NCBI GenBank assembly: GCA_900708905.1
Contig: CAADRB010000016.1
Coordinates: 533,477 to 597,476 of the forward strand
Source: Hymenolepis diminuta
Taxonomy: Eukaryota > Platyhelminthes > Cestoda > Cyclophyllidea > Hymenolepididae
DNA length: 64,000 bases
Direction: 5' to 3'
In this document: positions 1 to 13,400 of the stretch, piece by piece
Position numbering within the stretch: position 1 is the stretch's first letter
How the letters are laid out: each line of letters begins with the position of its first letter
Made by a program: the position numbers and the translations under genes
The notes under the pieces: model-generated
What the model was told of the DNA's origin: nothing
What the model saw: only the letters and a program-made list of their open reading frames with translations
Database searches by the model: none

Positions 1-60
1 TTGGCTCTGCTAGATTACTATCCGAACTCCTAGTTGGTTACGTTATAGCACTATTGAATA
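1..60 (+). repeat. Interspersed repeat family B, 3' end only
   Basis: TTGGCTCTGCTAGATTACTA and a GTTGGTTACGTTATA block match 3099-3148 with few changes. The rest of the copy lies outside the window. Confidence 0.5.
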
Positions 61-474
61 TCGTTAATATGCATGATAATCGAATTTCAAGCCAATCAGA
101 TAATAACTCTTTCGTTTTTACTCCTTAATTAATCAACATTGAGCATTTCGATCAATGCAAAAGTCCATTGGGGTGAAAGCGATCCCATTGGTTACTTTTA
201 TTGGATTAATTAAAATGCGGTTATCTATAATTTCTAGTTGTGCTGCTACTAAGGCGATATACCAGTGCGTTTTCTGGTAGTTAATAGAAAGAATATTTAT
301 TATTTTGTTAAGTCCTTGCATATTTTTTAATGGTTTCATTTAATGTTTAAGTTAAAGTACAACTCATTTGACATCTTTATGCAGTAACACGATCACCTTT
401 TTTAATGATAAATTTTGGCTTTTTTAATATTCGGAAAGAAAAGAAATAATTTTTATTAATTTTGGAGGAAAATT

Positions 475-3451
475 ATGGGAGGATTATGTTCAAGAATGTC
501 AGATTTCAGCCCAGACTCCTTTTTACAGGTATATTAAATCATTATCTTTATGCATGTCCTGGATTTTATATTTAATTTAAGAATTTTACTTTGTATACCA
601 CTTTTATAGCACAGTATTCACTTCGACTTTAGTGATTCGACAGAAATTAGCGTTGGATTTTATTAGTTGTAACTAAATTTGATCTGCATTAGAATTTACT
701 AAATACAATTAGATATAGTAAAACCCCACTTTTATTGTCTCAAAACATCCAACCTGCTTAAATAGAGTGAAGAAAAGAGGTCTAGAGAAACAACTTTCAA
801 TAACACTTGTTCACGTCAGCTCATGCTTGGCAAACTTGTGAGCCTGACCGTTCAGAAAAATTTCAAGATCAATAGCCGCAAGAATTTTATTAATTTCTAA
901 AATTGTTCGTTTAGGAGAAAATATCACCTGATATTACTTTTGAAATTCACAAAATGCGTGAGATTTCCTCGAGAATAACTTCCACTTATTAAGTTTCAAT
1001 AGAAATGACTCTCATCCAAAAACACAGATATTCAGTTTTATTATGATTGGTTCAGATTTCAGTCCGGCAAATTCTGCATCTGCATTCCTTAAGTAAATTT
1101 GATTTAACTTTATTAAATTAAGTCCAAACAAGATTACAAATTGGAGGCTAAATCCAATTAAGGATTATTGTATAATTGAAACTATTAAATAATTTAAAAT
1201 ATAATCCACAGCGAAATGAGAGAAATTATCATCGTCAATCATGGAAAAAGGATCTAAATACGATGAGGTGTAAAATAGTTCAATAAAGAGTAAGTAGGAG
1301 TCAAATCGCATATGAGAATAAAATCAGAACATCAAAAGGGTCCACAATTTACTTATATTGTACTATCATAATGTACCAAAGTTTGAGTTTCAAATTTTGA
1401 CTTCCGGGTCCTTGGGTGAGTTCCCGGCCGCGATGATCTAATTAAATTGAGTTTTTCAAAACATTTAGTTCTTCCGAAAGTAGCTGGCGTTATAATTTAT
1501 CAGAGCTCAAGGCAAACTTTAGTAATTTACTGTAGAGGATTTTCATACTTAATTGTTTTCAGCGAACTCTAATAGTCGAATCTACTTCGCATAGTTTGTG
1601 ATTACAGGGATCTTAATCGGATGAAGGGATTTTGTGATAAAAAATTTAACTTCCAGGTGATGTGCTGCCCTCGGCAACCAGAGGAGAGTGAGATTGACTC
1701 CGAGAGCGAAATGGAGGAAAAACCAGAAACAGATAACACGATATCGCCAGAAACTACAATATTACCGGTCAGGTACAAAAATATGTATTTTGTTTTTTTA
1801 TTTATTCGATAAAATTCAAAATATTATTTGTGACCTATAGCAAGGCATAGAATTTACAGTTTTCGTCACATCGAACCACCAGAACTCAGAGAACAGTAAA
1901 CTGTCTCCAAATTATAATCAAAAATGCTAGTTTATTTTTTAAAAATCCTAATAATTTGAATTGCTAATATGATATTTATCGTGATTTTTATTTTCAATAT
2001 GAAATAAAGCTCTATTGGCAGGATATTTCCGAATCATTCATAAATTTATTATTATTTTGGACATTTAAGTTTGACCGATGCTTTGCTTGAAGACTGATCC
2101 TTTAGAAAATTTTACTGGATGTTTAGTTCTCCTTAGCGGCATTTATCCATTTGTCGCATGAAGTTAGCCTTTTAGATCATCGTATTTTAAAAGAGATTTT
2201 TCTCCAATTCGTCTCAGTCAGTGTATAAAAGTAACTGTATATGCATTTAGGCCTATTTTAAATGGCAATTGTTCTGTAAGAATTTTGGTTCACATTCATA
2301 TGCATTTTTAAATACGTACTTTGCAAACCATTTACAACACACTTAGTGAAAAAATTTGAAATCTTTTAAGTTTTAAAGATGGGATGGCAGTCTTCATTGC
2401 ATCTTCGTAGCTTCAGAATAGTTGGTCTTTAAAGTACATAGTTTTTCATCAGATGCAAATGAAACACCACATTATTTTATTTAAGGCAATTGGTCGAGGA
2501 TTATTTCAAATTTTATCGTAAAAAAACATGAATTCGGAATTTATAAGTTCGATACATCTTGCTATACGTACAACGTCAAAATAGTAAATTGGAGTTTTGT
2601 ACATTTAATAATTCTTCACTTTGCCATTTCTATGATTGATAATGTTTCGCCATATTTCAATTATAGTTTATTTATTTTTAAAGTTAGCACACAAAATATT
2701 AATTAAACTATTTCAAGCCTTGAGAGAAAGGAGGGGAAATTAAGTCAACTGAGCATAGGACTTCCTGTTTTTTTTCCAGCTCAGATAAAAGATGTACCAT
2801 GTTCTGCAATTTGTTAATGTTATCCATGTTCCTCCTTCATAATAGTATATATTTTGCCTTAAAGTACCTGTTAGAAGGAATGATAATTTCCCCAGCTCTC
2901 AATATTTCTTCTATAAACAAAAATGCAATTTCTTTATTTCCCCACCGATAAAAGACACTTGATAATTATTCTTATTTGTTTCAGCCGATACCGATTGAGT
3001 TTCGTGAACACACGCATGTTGACTAAAACGTGCCTTCTTATCTGCCGTGGGTTATTAGCTTCTGTGTTAAGTTGCTGCATTACCGAGTTTTCTAGATTGT
3101 TGGCTCTACGAGATTACTACTGGGACTTCCAGTTTGTTACATTATAACCGTATCAAAATCCGGCTTTTATCAGTTGTATTAACCACATTAGGAACTGCTA
3201 AAGGATATTTTTCCTAAATATATCATCGAAAAAATGAGAATTTCACTGTGTTTTACATTATTTTATCCATCGCACATTTATGTTTTTTGTATTCTTCATA
3301 GAGGTTTATCTAAGCCATTCACCACCTAATTAAACTGATAAATACCTATTATTATTTTCTTATTAAGGTAGCCGACGATGAGGAACCACATCCAAAACAA
3401 CGCAGACCAACACCAGAGTCACAAAATAATTTCACTTCTTCAGACTCCTAG
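475..3451 (+). CDS. Small acidic protein with N-terminal glycine (N-myristoylation-like), unknown function; 3 exons
   Basis: Three exons join in phase 0: 475-528, 1657-1767 and 3368-3451 (TAG stop), giving 82 residues. The splice sites are ACAG|GTATAT, TTCCAG|GTG, CCG|GTCAGG and TTAAG|GTA. The product starts MGGLCSR, so Gly2 is a possible myristoylation site and Cys5 a possible palmitoylation site. A Cys pair (MCCPRQ) opens exon 2, followed by an acidic Glu/Ser stretch (SEIDSESEMEEK) and a polar Pro/Gln/Ser-rich C-terminus ending SSDS. It looks disordered, with no membrane segment or known domain. A polyadenylation signal lies at 3478-3483. I do not recognise the family. Lipid-anchored acidic adaptor is only an inference from the N-terminus. 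The phases agree throughout, which is the main support; the gene could still be a chance chain or have more exons. Confidence 0.5.
1385..1440 (+). repeat. Interspersed repeat family D fragment
   Basis: TTTGACTTCCGGGTCCTTGG and the TGAGTTCCCGGCCG that follows match the first part of the copies at 11.0 and 58.1 kb. The 3' half is not evident. Confidence 0.35.
2885..3150 (+). repeat. Interspersed repeat family B copy
   Basis: About 260 bp in the same order as 23515-23785. It ends GGCTCTACGAGATTACTACT and a CAGTTTGTTACATTATA block, which also match positions 1-50 of the window. It lies in the last intron of the small acidic protein gene. Confidence 0.6.
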
Positions 3452-3477
3452 TCGTATTCTATATAACATGTAATCAT

Positions 3478-3483
3478 AATAAA
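3478..3483 (+). terminator. AATAAA polyadenylation signal of the small acidic protein gene
   Basis: AATAAA lies 26 bp after the TAG stop at 3449-3451, a usual distance for a short 3' UTR. It supports 3368-3451 as a last exon. Confidence 0.5.
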
Positions 3484-3499
3484 TTTCTCCACCATTGAA

Positions 3500-4860
3500 T
3501 GTCAATGAGTTAATTTATAATAAAATAAGAATTTATAATTTAAAATGGGAGATATTATAAATGACACCCTTGCGGCGTTCAAATATTTTGTGCTATCGAA
3601 TTAACTACTCCTTGGCTATCAAAAATTCTACGCTGTTAATGATTCATTGAAAAGGAGTCTAATAACAGAACAGGCGATACTAATTAATAAATCGTGGTTC
3701 CTGCAAGTCGGAGAAATGTGTATGGTAGGAAATATCCATGAAAATAATAGAAAGGGGAACTGAATCGTAGATTTGTCTATTGAAACGAAGTCTGCCTAAT
3801 CATTCCGTTCGTACTCCATGTTCACTGTAATTCCAGGCAGTTAACTTTGATTTTGACTCTTAAACGGTAAATATGTAATATGTTTCATTCAAAATAATTA
3901 TTTTCCAACTACAGTGATTTCAATTGAAATTAACTTACTTGTGTGAAAAGGAAACGAATATTGGTGGTACGTATGACTGTCCTGATAAGAAGACAATTCG
4001 GAAACAATCAAAATTCTGGACGTAGAAAGCATAGTCTAAGTGGGAGTTTACTAAAGAATAGCTTATTATAAGGGACTGAATAGAATGAGAGGGTAATAAT
4101 TTCTATAATAGGATGAAGGATGAAATGATGGACAAAAGAATGTTAATGAGTACAAATATGATAGGAAACGACCGTGTACCAAAATATTTTTGATGTTTCA
4201 GTTAGAACTATTTGTCTCCAATAGGATAAATCAGCCGTAATACACAAACCACATATAAAATCAGGAAGCTGATCAGGATTGGCTGACTAAGGCACTAATT
4301 TTCTAATGACTGCATTATCTACTTCGTTTCATCAAAACAGTTCAAAAATAATTTAATAAAGTCTACTAATTAAGATCTTCATAATTCTTGGCAAATTGGA
4401 TAAAATACCATTACAGTCGAAAGTTAAAACGGTCTATTAAATAGTGCTTAATAATATATTGAGAGGAGTGCTAGGAAAGCAAAAACCTATGAGCAAAGTC
4501 CTTTAAACAACACTGCAAACAGACGAATCCGCCCGAATGATTTAGGAAAATAAAAACTATGTGATATTGCATATTTCACTAACTAAAACTAGCCAAATCA
4601 AATAAAGATTTCAAAATTATCTCATAAAATAAATTGTGTGAAAGTAAATAACGCTGAGAAATTCCAAATATTATTTTTCAAAATTAGGCAAATCTCTAGG
4701 TACTTCCTTGGGTGCAAATCACTTCTTGGCCTAACTAAACATTTTTAAGAGAAGCTGAGCTTAGATAGAAGGGTTAATTGCAGATAAATTACATAGAGGG
4801 ACTTCTGCAAGCATTCATTAGGAGGTTGTGGAGAAAGGAGTAGAAGCGGGAAAAGGAGAC
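3500..4860. other. Intergenic stretch without recognised gene
   Basis: AT-rich sequence between the small acidic protein gene and the RBFA promoter. I see no long open frame, RNA gene or clear repeat on either strand. Confidence 0.5.
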
Positions 4861-4864
4861 GTCC

Positions 4865-5082
4865 ATCAGTGCACGTGACGAAAGACGCGGTCGGAAACTA
4901 ATCCCACATGATTAGCCGTTTCGTTGGCGTGCTAAATTGTCATTGGTCCATCTTTGCGATGGTAGTGTGACTAATGGAGTGCTCCTATTGGTCAGCATGG
5001 TCGCTGGCTCAGCCTAGTTTCGGTTTTTTTCGTACGCTGGTGGTCTGAATCTTGCAATTTCCTTGGTATACTTTATTGTGGA
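4865..5082 (+). promoter_or_regulatory. Candidate RBFA promoter with E-box/CRE-like and inverted CCAAT motifs
   Basis: This is the most GC-rich stretch of the surrounding kilobases. It holds CACGTG at 4872-4877 overlapping TGACG, then two inverted CCAAT boxes (ATTGG) at 4942-4946 and 4987-4991, and runs to the RBFA start codon at 5083. No TATA box is evident. The layout suits a housekeeping promoter; function is inferred from motifs only. Confidence 0.45.
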
Positions 5083-5907
5083 ATGTTCACTGGGCATATA
5101 TACAGATATTTTTCATTTAATATTAACAGGCGCTTAATAAATAAAGTCTTTTATTCACATGTGACCAAAACATTGGACAATTCATGCAATGTTTTTCCAT
5201 TCCTAAGTGATCGTGAGGATATTCGTCTTCTGCGGAAATATAAACGAAAACTTCAGACTTTATTATGCTCTGACGAAGTTAATGAACAACTTAATCTCGT
5301 TAGAATTGCAAATGTTTGTATCTTTTATACTTTTTACAGTGTTATCTCTCTAGATATCAAATATATCTGAAGGTCGTGCCCTCACTGTGTTTTGGACACT
5401 GGATAAAAGACCTTCTGACGATTTACTCGCCCATAAGGTTGACGCGGTACTACAGGCAAACAGCAAAATTATTAAACAGAAACTCGAACGGGGAAATGCT
5501 TATCGAAAACTCCCACCTCTTGAGTTTATTTGTCTGTCATCAGAAGATCAGGTAAAATACTCCTTTCCACTAAAATATTTGAACAGCTAGATCAAGTTAA
5601 GGGCCAAATTAACTATCAATCTTGTAAGATTAATAAGCCGACCACAATGTATGGTTTAAATTGGTTGGAATATGCTAAATACATTCGGAAAAAATCCGAA
5701 ACGGAGAAGGCCATGAGGCTTAACGAAGATGAGGAACAATTTTTTGACGAAGATAGCACTGCTTCTCGGAAATCTACTACAACAAAATGGGCTAAGATGT
5801 GGAGAGAACAGAATAACGCTAATCTTATTTCACGGCGCGAACGAAAGAAATCCCATCGAATGCTGGGGCTATGGAATTTGGAAAAGGAAATGGAAGAACT
5901 AGGGTAG
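5083..5907 (+). CDS. RBFA: Ribosome-binding factor A, mitochondrial (RBFA)-like; 3 exons
   Basis: Exons 5083-5313, 5354-5551 and 5587-5907 are joined by introns of 40 and 35 bp, all phase 0, giving 249 residues. RBFA proteins bind the small ribosomal subunit rRNA and help its late maturation, in the mitochondrial matrix for eukaryotic copies. The basic, Ser/Asn-rich N-terminus (RYFSFNINRR) fits a mitochondrial targeting signal. The RbfA fold lies around residues 45-145: the core beta strand reads ALTVFWTLDKR, followed by a helix (VDAVLQANSKIIKQKL) and the typical RKLPPLEFI strand. The C-terminal extension after residue 145 is charged (DEEQFFDED, RRERKKS), as in animal RBFA. It is shorter than the human protein (about 340 residues). 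The family call rests on the KH-like core pattern; I am fairly sure. Confidence 0.85.
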
Positions 5908-7425
5908 ATTATTTTGTACATACTTTTGTAAATACATGAGTATACTATCATGGCTGTCGATTCTATGCTATGGTCGTCTTTCATGTCAAAATTAGGAGAT
6001 GGTGATTGTGATTTTACCTAATCTTCTCGGTTGAGATAATGTTAATCTGTCACTCCTCTATTAATCAGATTATTAGGTTTCGTCTCTGTTGACGTTAAAG
6101 TAAACGCGTTTGTTAAGACCACCATGTCTGAAAACTCGAGGTGGGAAAATCCACGGCCTATCCTTTTCCTGAATATCACTGGTAAGTCGTCTGAATCCTC
6201 CCGTACAGTTGCATGTTGTCGCCATGTCCTTAGACGTTGTCCAGTTAAGGCATGTAGTTGCTAATATATTACAGCCACAACAGCAATTGGTAGTGAGATT
6301 CGTGCTTGTCTGATCAAGCGAAAAAATACACTCGACAATCACAATTCGGTTCTATCATGTCCACTTTGTAAGTTCTTGCAGATTTACCCAAGTACCGCAT
6401 GCGAGTAGTAATGTTTTTGCACTAGCTATTATAACAGAATGGAAAATGCAGAGAAATATGTTCTCCGGCTTCATAGTGCAGAACTTATTCGGATTCCCTG
6501 ATGTCCAATAGTTGAAACTTTTTGGAAAATAATGCTAATGACGGAGATGCCTAAATAACAGATAGCTTATATAATTTGTATTACTTAAAAGAAGCCCCTT
6601 TACAAATCTATTGCATCTTGAATATTACTCACAATGGCACAAGTTTTCGGGAAATTTAGATTTAAATAAATAAATAAATTTGGGAAGGCACACCTATGGG
6701 ATCCTATAATTATCGTATTTTTAACTGTAACATCTGTTATTGCTCGGAGATGGCTCAACTAAAGCATATTGGAAATATTTGTAAATCTTTGTATTCTTAG
6801 CAGCCACAACACGTAGGATACAACTGTTATCGTCTGATCACCAAATTTTAACTATATCGGTTGGGTTTAGTGCTTGTATGAATTACCGGCTGTGAATAGT
6901 TGTTGCCCTTGACTCCTTTTAGTGCTTCGATGGCGCAGAGATTTGAATGATCGCCTGCGATGTGAGAGGCCATGGATTTAATGAGTACACATTCAGTTGG
7001 CCGAGTGGATTGTCACACTAGTTAAATCTAGCCAATAAGGGCAATGTAGTATAATTCGAGTTTATGACTTGGAAGTATAGGTGCTGGAAAATATTTGTTT
7101 GAGTGGAATTGATAAATAGTATACATACATGTAAAAAATATTCCTAGATAGTCTATTCGCCACTTAATTTTCCATTTTATTTGAGATTAACTTATTGAGG
7201 CTGGTAGGTCAAAAAATGATATTTTTAGTATCGGTTTGAATTTAATAAGGATTGGAAAAATTAAAAAATTTATCTTCATCGAAGGTAATTAATTATGATA
7301 CGTAAAATAACTTGCAAAGATGACAACTTAGCATGTACTCAATAAATATTTATTAAACAATACAGCAAATCAATGAAGTTTTATTATGTGAAGGTTGTTG
7401 GTGTATAAGGTCGTCTGTGCGTCTT
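5908..7425. other. Intergenic DNA between RBFA and TMEM143
   Basis: It holds one SINE-like copy near 6925-7055 and an isolated ATG in good Kozak context at 6124 followed by a canonical donor (see findings). No complete gene was recognised. Confidence 0.4.
6925..7055 (+). repeat. tRNA-derived SINE-like copy (family A)
   Basis: An A-box-like GATGGCGCAG head is followed about 50 bp later by a degenerate B box (GGATTTAATGAG), then a short tail containing the family-like ACTAGTTAAATCTAG segment. It is the most diverged of the copies listed. Confidence 0.4.
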
Positions 7426-10400
7426 ATGCACAGTGCTTCGATTATTGTTATGAATTTCACAGGGAGTGGGCCTCTATTTACGCGGATTTCACCACTTATT
7501 TCCATTAACCGCAATAAAGTTTCACTAGCCTATCTTCTAAGTCTCACAAATTCTGCAAAAATTCGGATAAACAATTGGAAAACGTTAAGGATACCACCTA
7601 CTGAAAATCAAAGATCATTAAAGTAACTATTTGCAACGTGAATTGATGCCTAAATATTTAGGAATCGATATGTTCCGCTCTCTAAACGCTTTCTTTTTCG
7701 AGAACTGAGTTCAGATGCTGATGTTGTGTCTTCAGTTATGAGAGAGTCCATCGAAGATATAGCATTGTATATCGATGAAAAGATTTCTGATCAGTATAGA
7801 TTAGTATCCGAGGAATCAATGGTGGGTCATAACATTAATTAAGTCATTTGTTAGCTCTTATTCCAACCTTTAATGGATTCTAAAGTTTCACCACCACCTG
7901 CAACCGACGGATTGGTAAAGCAACAAAGTCAATTATTGAGTCGCAAGGAACGTCTTGACAATGAGTATTGGTTTCTTAGGAAACTCGAGGAAGTCGCTCC
8001 TGCTGGAGGGTTTTCAGAGATCTCTCAAGAAGCCCTCCAAGCTGCCTGTCTTCCACGACCGTCTCGCGCATCAAACGTCAAGGTTTGTCAAATATAAAGT
8101 AACACTATTTTCCGTGAATTAAAAGAATTCGATAGTAATATACAATCTTAGTTAGTTGTATATGTCTTTCTTCCCATTAATTTGCTCGGATATATGGTGA
8201 ATAGATTACTTAAAACCAATACTGTACATACGAATATGGTATATTAATGTTAAATAAGTAGTTTCAGTTTATTATTTATGTATAAATATAGTTTTTTAGG
8301 AAATTTCATTTATTGGGAAGTATAAAAATTTCGAATGATGAATGAAACTACCTACTTCTTTGCAAATTGACTAATCAATCAAACTTCTTTATTTTCCGAA
8401 ATTTGTTCTTTTCCTATATTGTATGTTATTTTTTCGGGGGGTTTTGCTCTCGGTATCGGCTTCCAACAATTATATGCTCTTAGATGTGAGGCTTTTTAGG
8501 TAAGACCTTTCAATTCAATTTATTCCAATACGACGTACTCCTTGCATCTCTTTTAACTGGGAAGGTTATGAAATAATTGAAGAGCAATCAATTTCTGCAA
8601 TCGGGAAGACTATATTTCAATGCGATATCTGTTTGTTTATTATAACCGGATGTGTTTATTTTAGGTATAACTGAATTTGCGGTATATTATCTCTTATCTG
8701 AAATTTTGGGAAATAAAGCTTACAAGACTAAAGATATTTCTAAGAGCTACAAGATGACATCAGTGGTAGGAAATGGAAGGAGAATTAAGATAGAATGAGC
8801 AGAGGATTTTGCATCAAGATCGTAGAAACATGAGGATGATGCATTAATTGATTTGACTATTTTGTGCCCTTTGTTAGTCTAATAAGCACCCAATAAAAAT
8901 TTCATCTGACAGTATTGCCGAAGTAGTCTGTTTGTCTACATGTTCTCTTCCTCCTTTACCATTTTTGCCATTTATTTTATCGCCTTACAACCGAAGGGTT
9001 AAAGCAAGTTTCATTATGAACAGTAAAACTTACTGCATAAGAACACAATATTTAGATGTGGAGTTAGGCGAAATATCGATAATCTGGTTGCCTGTTGAAT
9101 ATCCTGAACCTGAGATTCTCTCCATCTAGACCTACGTGGATCCAGCAGACTACGATGTTCTACGTGTCTGGACCCGCGGTCTTCATCCATCTAGTCTTTA
9201 CCCTCTCGACCGATCGTTGAAACAACGACCCGTCGATCCGCTTTCCGTTCCTGTTGGAGAGGGCGAAAAATCTGCAAAGGCACTTAGTAGTCGTATGGCC
9301 TCTCTGAATCGTTGGTTGGAACGTTTGACAAGCTTTGTGGGACCGAAACCTCTACCTCTGGTGCCTTCTGATTATCTTTGCTATAACCATGTTCTTCTAG
9401 CATATCGGTTGAAGGGAGACAACTCTCTCTGTCTAAGAATGCTTAAGGTGAGTTACATTGACGATGATGTTTCCGTATTTTTTAACCGTAGTTTAAACTG
9501 TTGTTATTGGAGACCCATTTTAAGATTTTGCTCATGAAGGTTGATTAGAGCTTGTAATGTGCTGTAGGGATAGGTTATCTAGACCAGCCTGGTTAAATGG
9601 TCGATTACGTAAAGTCACTTGTATTTGTAGAATAGTCCGATTTTGATCAAATGCATGCACTCATCTTGCACTTACTCTAGTAGATTTCGTCAAAACTTGA
9701 AGTTTGATAATTTGAGAGTGGTTTCCAGCATTCGAAGTTGTTGATTATTGAGTGGAGGATTTTATTAGCAAATTGCATTTAACTAAATGAAGCAATTTAA
9801 CGTCTGGTTGTCCAGTGTCTAAATCTCTACAGAGCTACTAGAAATTAGAAAGTGCACATATACGAATTTGGCATGGCTAGTATAATGTGGTTTATAACGC
9901 AATTCCCAAAACCCATTCAAGAAAGCGTTCTCGAGCGCTCATCTTGAGTAGAGAGTGACATCATGGAGCTCGTGAGAGACTCAAATTCTGGCGCCTCCTA
10001 TATATTAGCCAGACTTAACCAACACGGTTAGCCATTCTGTTCACTTGGCGTGCGCTGACGGGAATCAAACCTGTGATCTCTGACATGGCAGACGTGCGTG
10101 GTGACTAATGCGGCTTAAATATCTCTGCCAATTTCAATTTCTCACGCACAAATTTATTTGAGCATTTTTTTCCCAAAGGCGTAGGAAAATTTCAATTTAA
10201 AACAAAATGAAGTACTATGCAAATATTCTATATTCCGGGAACAGTAAAGGTTTTCAGTCTAATAATCTAATTGTCAATTTTCAGAATGTCGTTGATTACT
10301 TGTGAAGTACCTTGCGCGGGTGCCTTAAAGGCAAACATCAAATAAAGGAATATTTTTAAAAAATAGCGTTACCTCGAAAATAAAAAAAACAAATCTTAAA

Positions 10401-13400
10401 ATTGAGCTGAATAGTGAATAGTCGTTTCAGAGTAAGTCCTGAATTCTTGTGACTGTCCACGGTTGTAAATTCACTAGTTTGACTTGCTTAGAAACTGTCA
10501 AATTTTACTAGTTGTCATGGATTCTGATTACCTCCTAAGGAAGTCTTATTTGAACCACTATTTGAGAATTTGTTTTATGCTGTTTGATTGTTCTTTCTGT
10601 TAATTTTTGCAATTGACTTCATGTAATTGATTAAGTAAGTTATAATACACGCTTAATGTTCTCTTTTTTCTTCCGGTGATTAAATTAACCAACCCGCAGT
10701 AGTCAATGTGGATTTAAGAAGGCATAATTAAACGCAAGAGAGAGGCCGTAAGATGGATCTGATAAAATAATTTTGTAATAACAGAGTGGAGACGTCCTTT
10801 TAACACGTTTTCTGTGTTAAAAACCTTAATTAGCGACCGAATTTTATTTAAATAGCAATCGAAAGGAAACAAAATAGTCTAATATGATATGAAATGAGGA
10901 AGGGATGGAGGTAGTGAATCTTACTTTATTTGGATTATTGGGACTGTGGGTTCTCGGCGTTCTCATAAGGGGTGGAGATCTCTGAATAATACACTAAATG
11001 TCATATTGACTGATTTGACCTCCGGTTCTTGGGGTAAGACAATGTTCACTATGTTTAGAGCTTATTGGCCGGCTGATTTAATTGCGATGGTTGATTAATT
11101 CGTCTTGACTTGTTTGTATCTTCTTAGAGTAAAGAACATGTAAATGAGATTAGCGGATATGTTATGAACATAGTAGAGATCACAAGAGCTCACTCAAGCG
11201 ATACTATCAAATATTCAACCTTTATTTTCAGCATGTTCCAGTCTCACCAACAGCCAGTGGAAATCTCTTTGCCGAAGGTGTTGTGGACATGCTTCCAGCA
11301 CATCGATTTGTCGGTCTCTCTGAGAGCACCCGCAGTACTGTTGTCGTGGCTGGAACTTTAGCCGGTGTAGGTCTGACAATTCTGACACCACTGACACGCC
11401 TTCTCGCCTCAACTTCTGCAACAACAGAGGTCGTTTTGGCTTGGAGTCTCGCTATGGCAACTACCACTGGTGCAATTGGTGCTTTAGCTGCTCTAAGGTA
11501 TTGGAAAGCGCGGGCAGACTGGAGTGAACGTCTTCGCAAGTTGGTGAGTAGTATGCTACTCACAATGTTTTCAGTAGTATTTCGTTAGTGGTGTATATCT
11601 TTGATTTCGTAAGATCAATTTGGTGTGTAACCCAAATTAAAGCAAACTAAACGGATATAGTCAGCGAAAACTCGGTGAGGGACTTAGTGAACGCTTTTCG
11701 TATCAGTAGTATGTCGTACTCGTTGAAGTTAGTTGAATAGCAGCTGTCATCGGTGCTTTTGATGTTTCGCAAGTCGATGAGACCTATTCATGTATCTTTT
11801 AGTATTAATTCATCGCTCAAGTTTTAAACTGAATGAACTTATGTTGCCAACTCCTAAACTTCCAATTTACTACAGGAACTTGAAAGTATTTTAAGTTCAA
11901 TGAAAACTTGTATATCTTTGAGTGGTTATGCAATTTTCAGTGTAAATTTAGTTTTAAGTTGTGGTAATTGTGAAGGCCTCATATGACGACTATAAACTAG
12001 CTAACTTGTGGCTCTAGATGCCTTGTAATATTGGAAGACTAGAGTTGAACTGAGATTCGCAAATTCGTACGTAATGTTCTGACATCGATTGACGCGTATG
12101 GTTAATTTGACTGATTTTGCGGAAGATTAGAAGTAGCTTTTGCTTCTTTAACTATCCTCCAAAAAAACTTTATTTTTGAAAATTAAGAGCTCAAGTAATT
12201 AAATTTATGTGAGCTCGAATCTCCAAGTTCTTATTTTTTGAAGAGTTTTTCTTCAGTAAAGGTGCTTTAACTGTGTCTGTTTCGCTTATAGTTTTGGTGG
12301 TATTCTACTCGCTACTATTTTCATACAAGTAAACACTCTAGCTTTCATCTTAGACACTCGTTTGTGAGTTCAATTCGGGTGGATTCGCACTAGCACATTT
12401 CCTTGGTTTGGCACAAGCAGAACTTTTCAAATCTGCTCTTCTCGTCTATGCACTTCTCCTTCAACCCTCAGAGTGTAAGTTCTGATTTTTGTACCTATTC
12501 TACTATCAAATGAGTTAGTAGTGTGTTTAAACATACCTGGAAGAAATGGTATTTGAGCGGAATAGCCAACCGTATCGGATAGGTCTGGTTAATAAACGTG
12601 GTAGTAGAATTCGTCCTTCTCACCGTAAAGACTCCATGATGATGCATAAAGTCAGAGTTGGAAAACGCTTTCCTAAATGAGTTTGGGAGTTATTTTCTGA
12701 CCATCAAAATCATATCCATTCTAGCAGAAAATACTTTAAGTTAATGATGCCAAATTGCTTCTAACAGCCTAATAGACTTTGTCAATGACCTAAGAGAGTT
12801 GGGAATATGTATAACAGAGAATACATTCGTAGTTTACACCACTGTCAAAGCCACTACTTGGATTGTTCGTAAATTGAAATTTTTCAAGATTAGGCCTAGT
12901 TGCTTTTGTATTTACCATAATTTATCAACATATAAATGGAGTAAAAGAACAACACTTTAAAAGTCCAAGGCTATTCCGGTATGAATAATTCTTCCATGTT
13001 TGAACTAGTGTAAGGGAGAATTTATATGAGTGGAAAATCCAATTTATTTAAGTTTGATGAAATGTAGAAAACGTTACCTTACTGAGTATTATTAAGGAAT
13101 ATTGTATAGATAGGACAATACAGAACGGATATTCGGCATCAAGAAAGAAATTATCCAGAAGTTTCAGGGGTACAAAGGTCAAGGTTAGTGACCTTGCCAC
13201 AATGGCCACCATCATCTCTTGCAGTATGGTAGCTGTAAATGAGTGATTTGGCGTGACAACCTCCCTGATCCGCATTATGGATGTTTCTGTGCTGGCGGGA
13301 TTGCTAGCTTAGGCTACCTCCGATTCCCCATTAGCAGCCTGTCCGGTGGCTTAAAGGAGCAAATTGAATGGGATTGTAAGTGAACTTCAAAATTTGATTT

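Noticed and set aside
5616..5984. Minus-strand open frame of 122 codons over RBFA
   Set aside because: It is the antisense shadow of RBFA exon 3, where the plus-strand frame shows family conservation.
11215..11588. Several overlapping frames over TMEM143 exon 5
   Set aside because: Shadows of the true exon; only the 11232-11543 frame fits splice phase and membrane topology.
13160..13300. Repeat shared with 28340-28540 (CACAATGGCCACYATC)
   Set aside because: Only one block of about 17 bp is clearly shared; too little to call a family.
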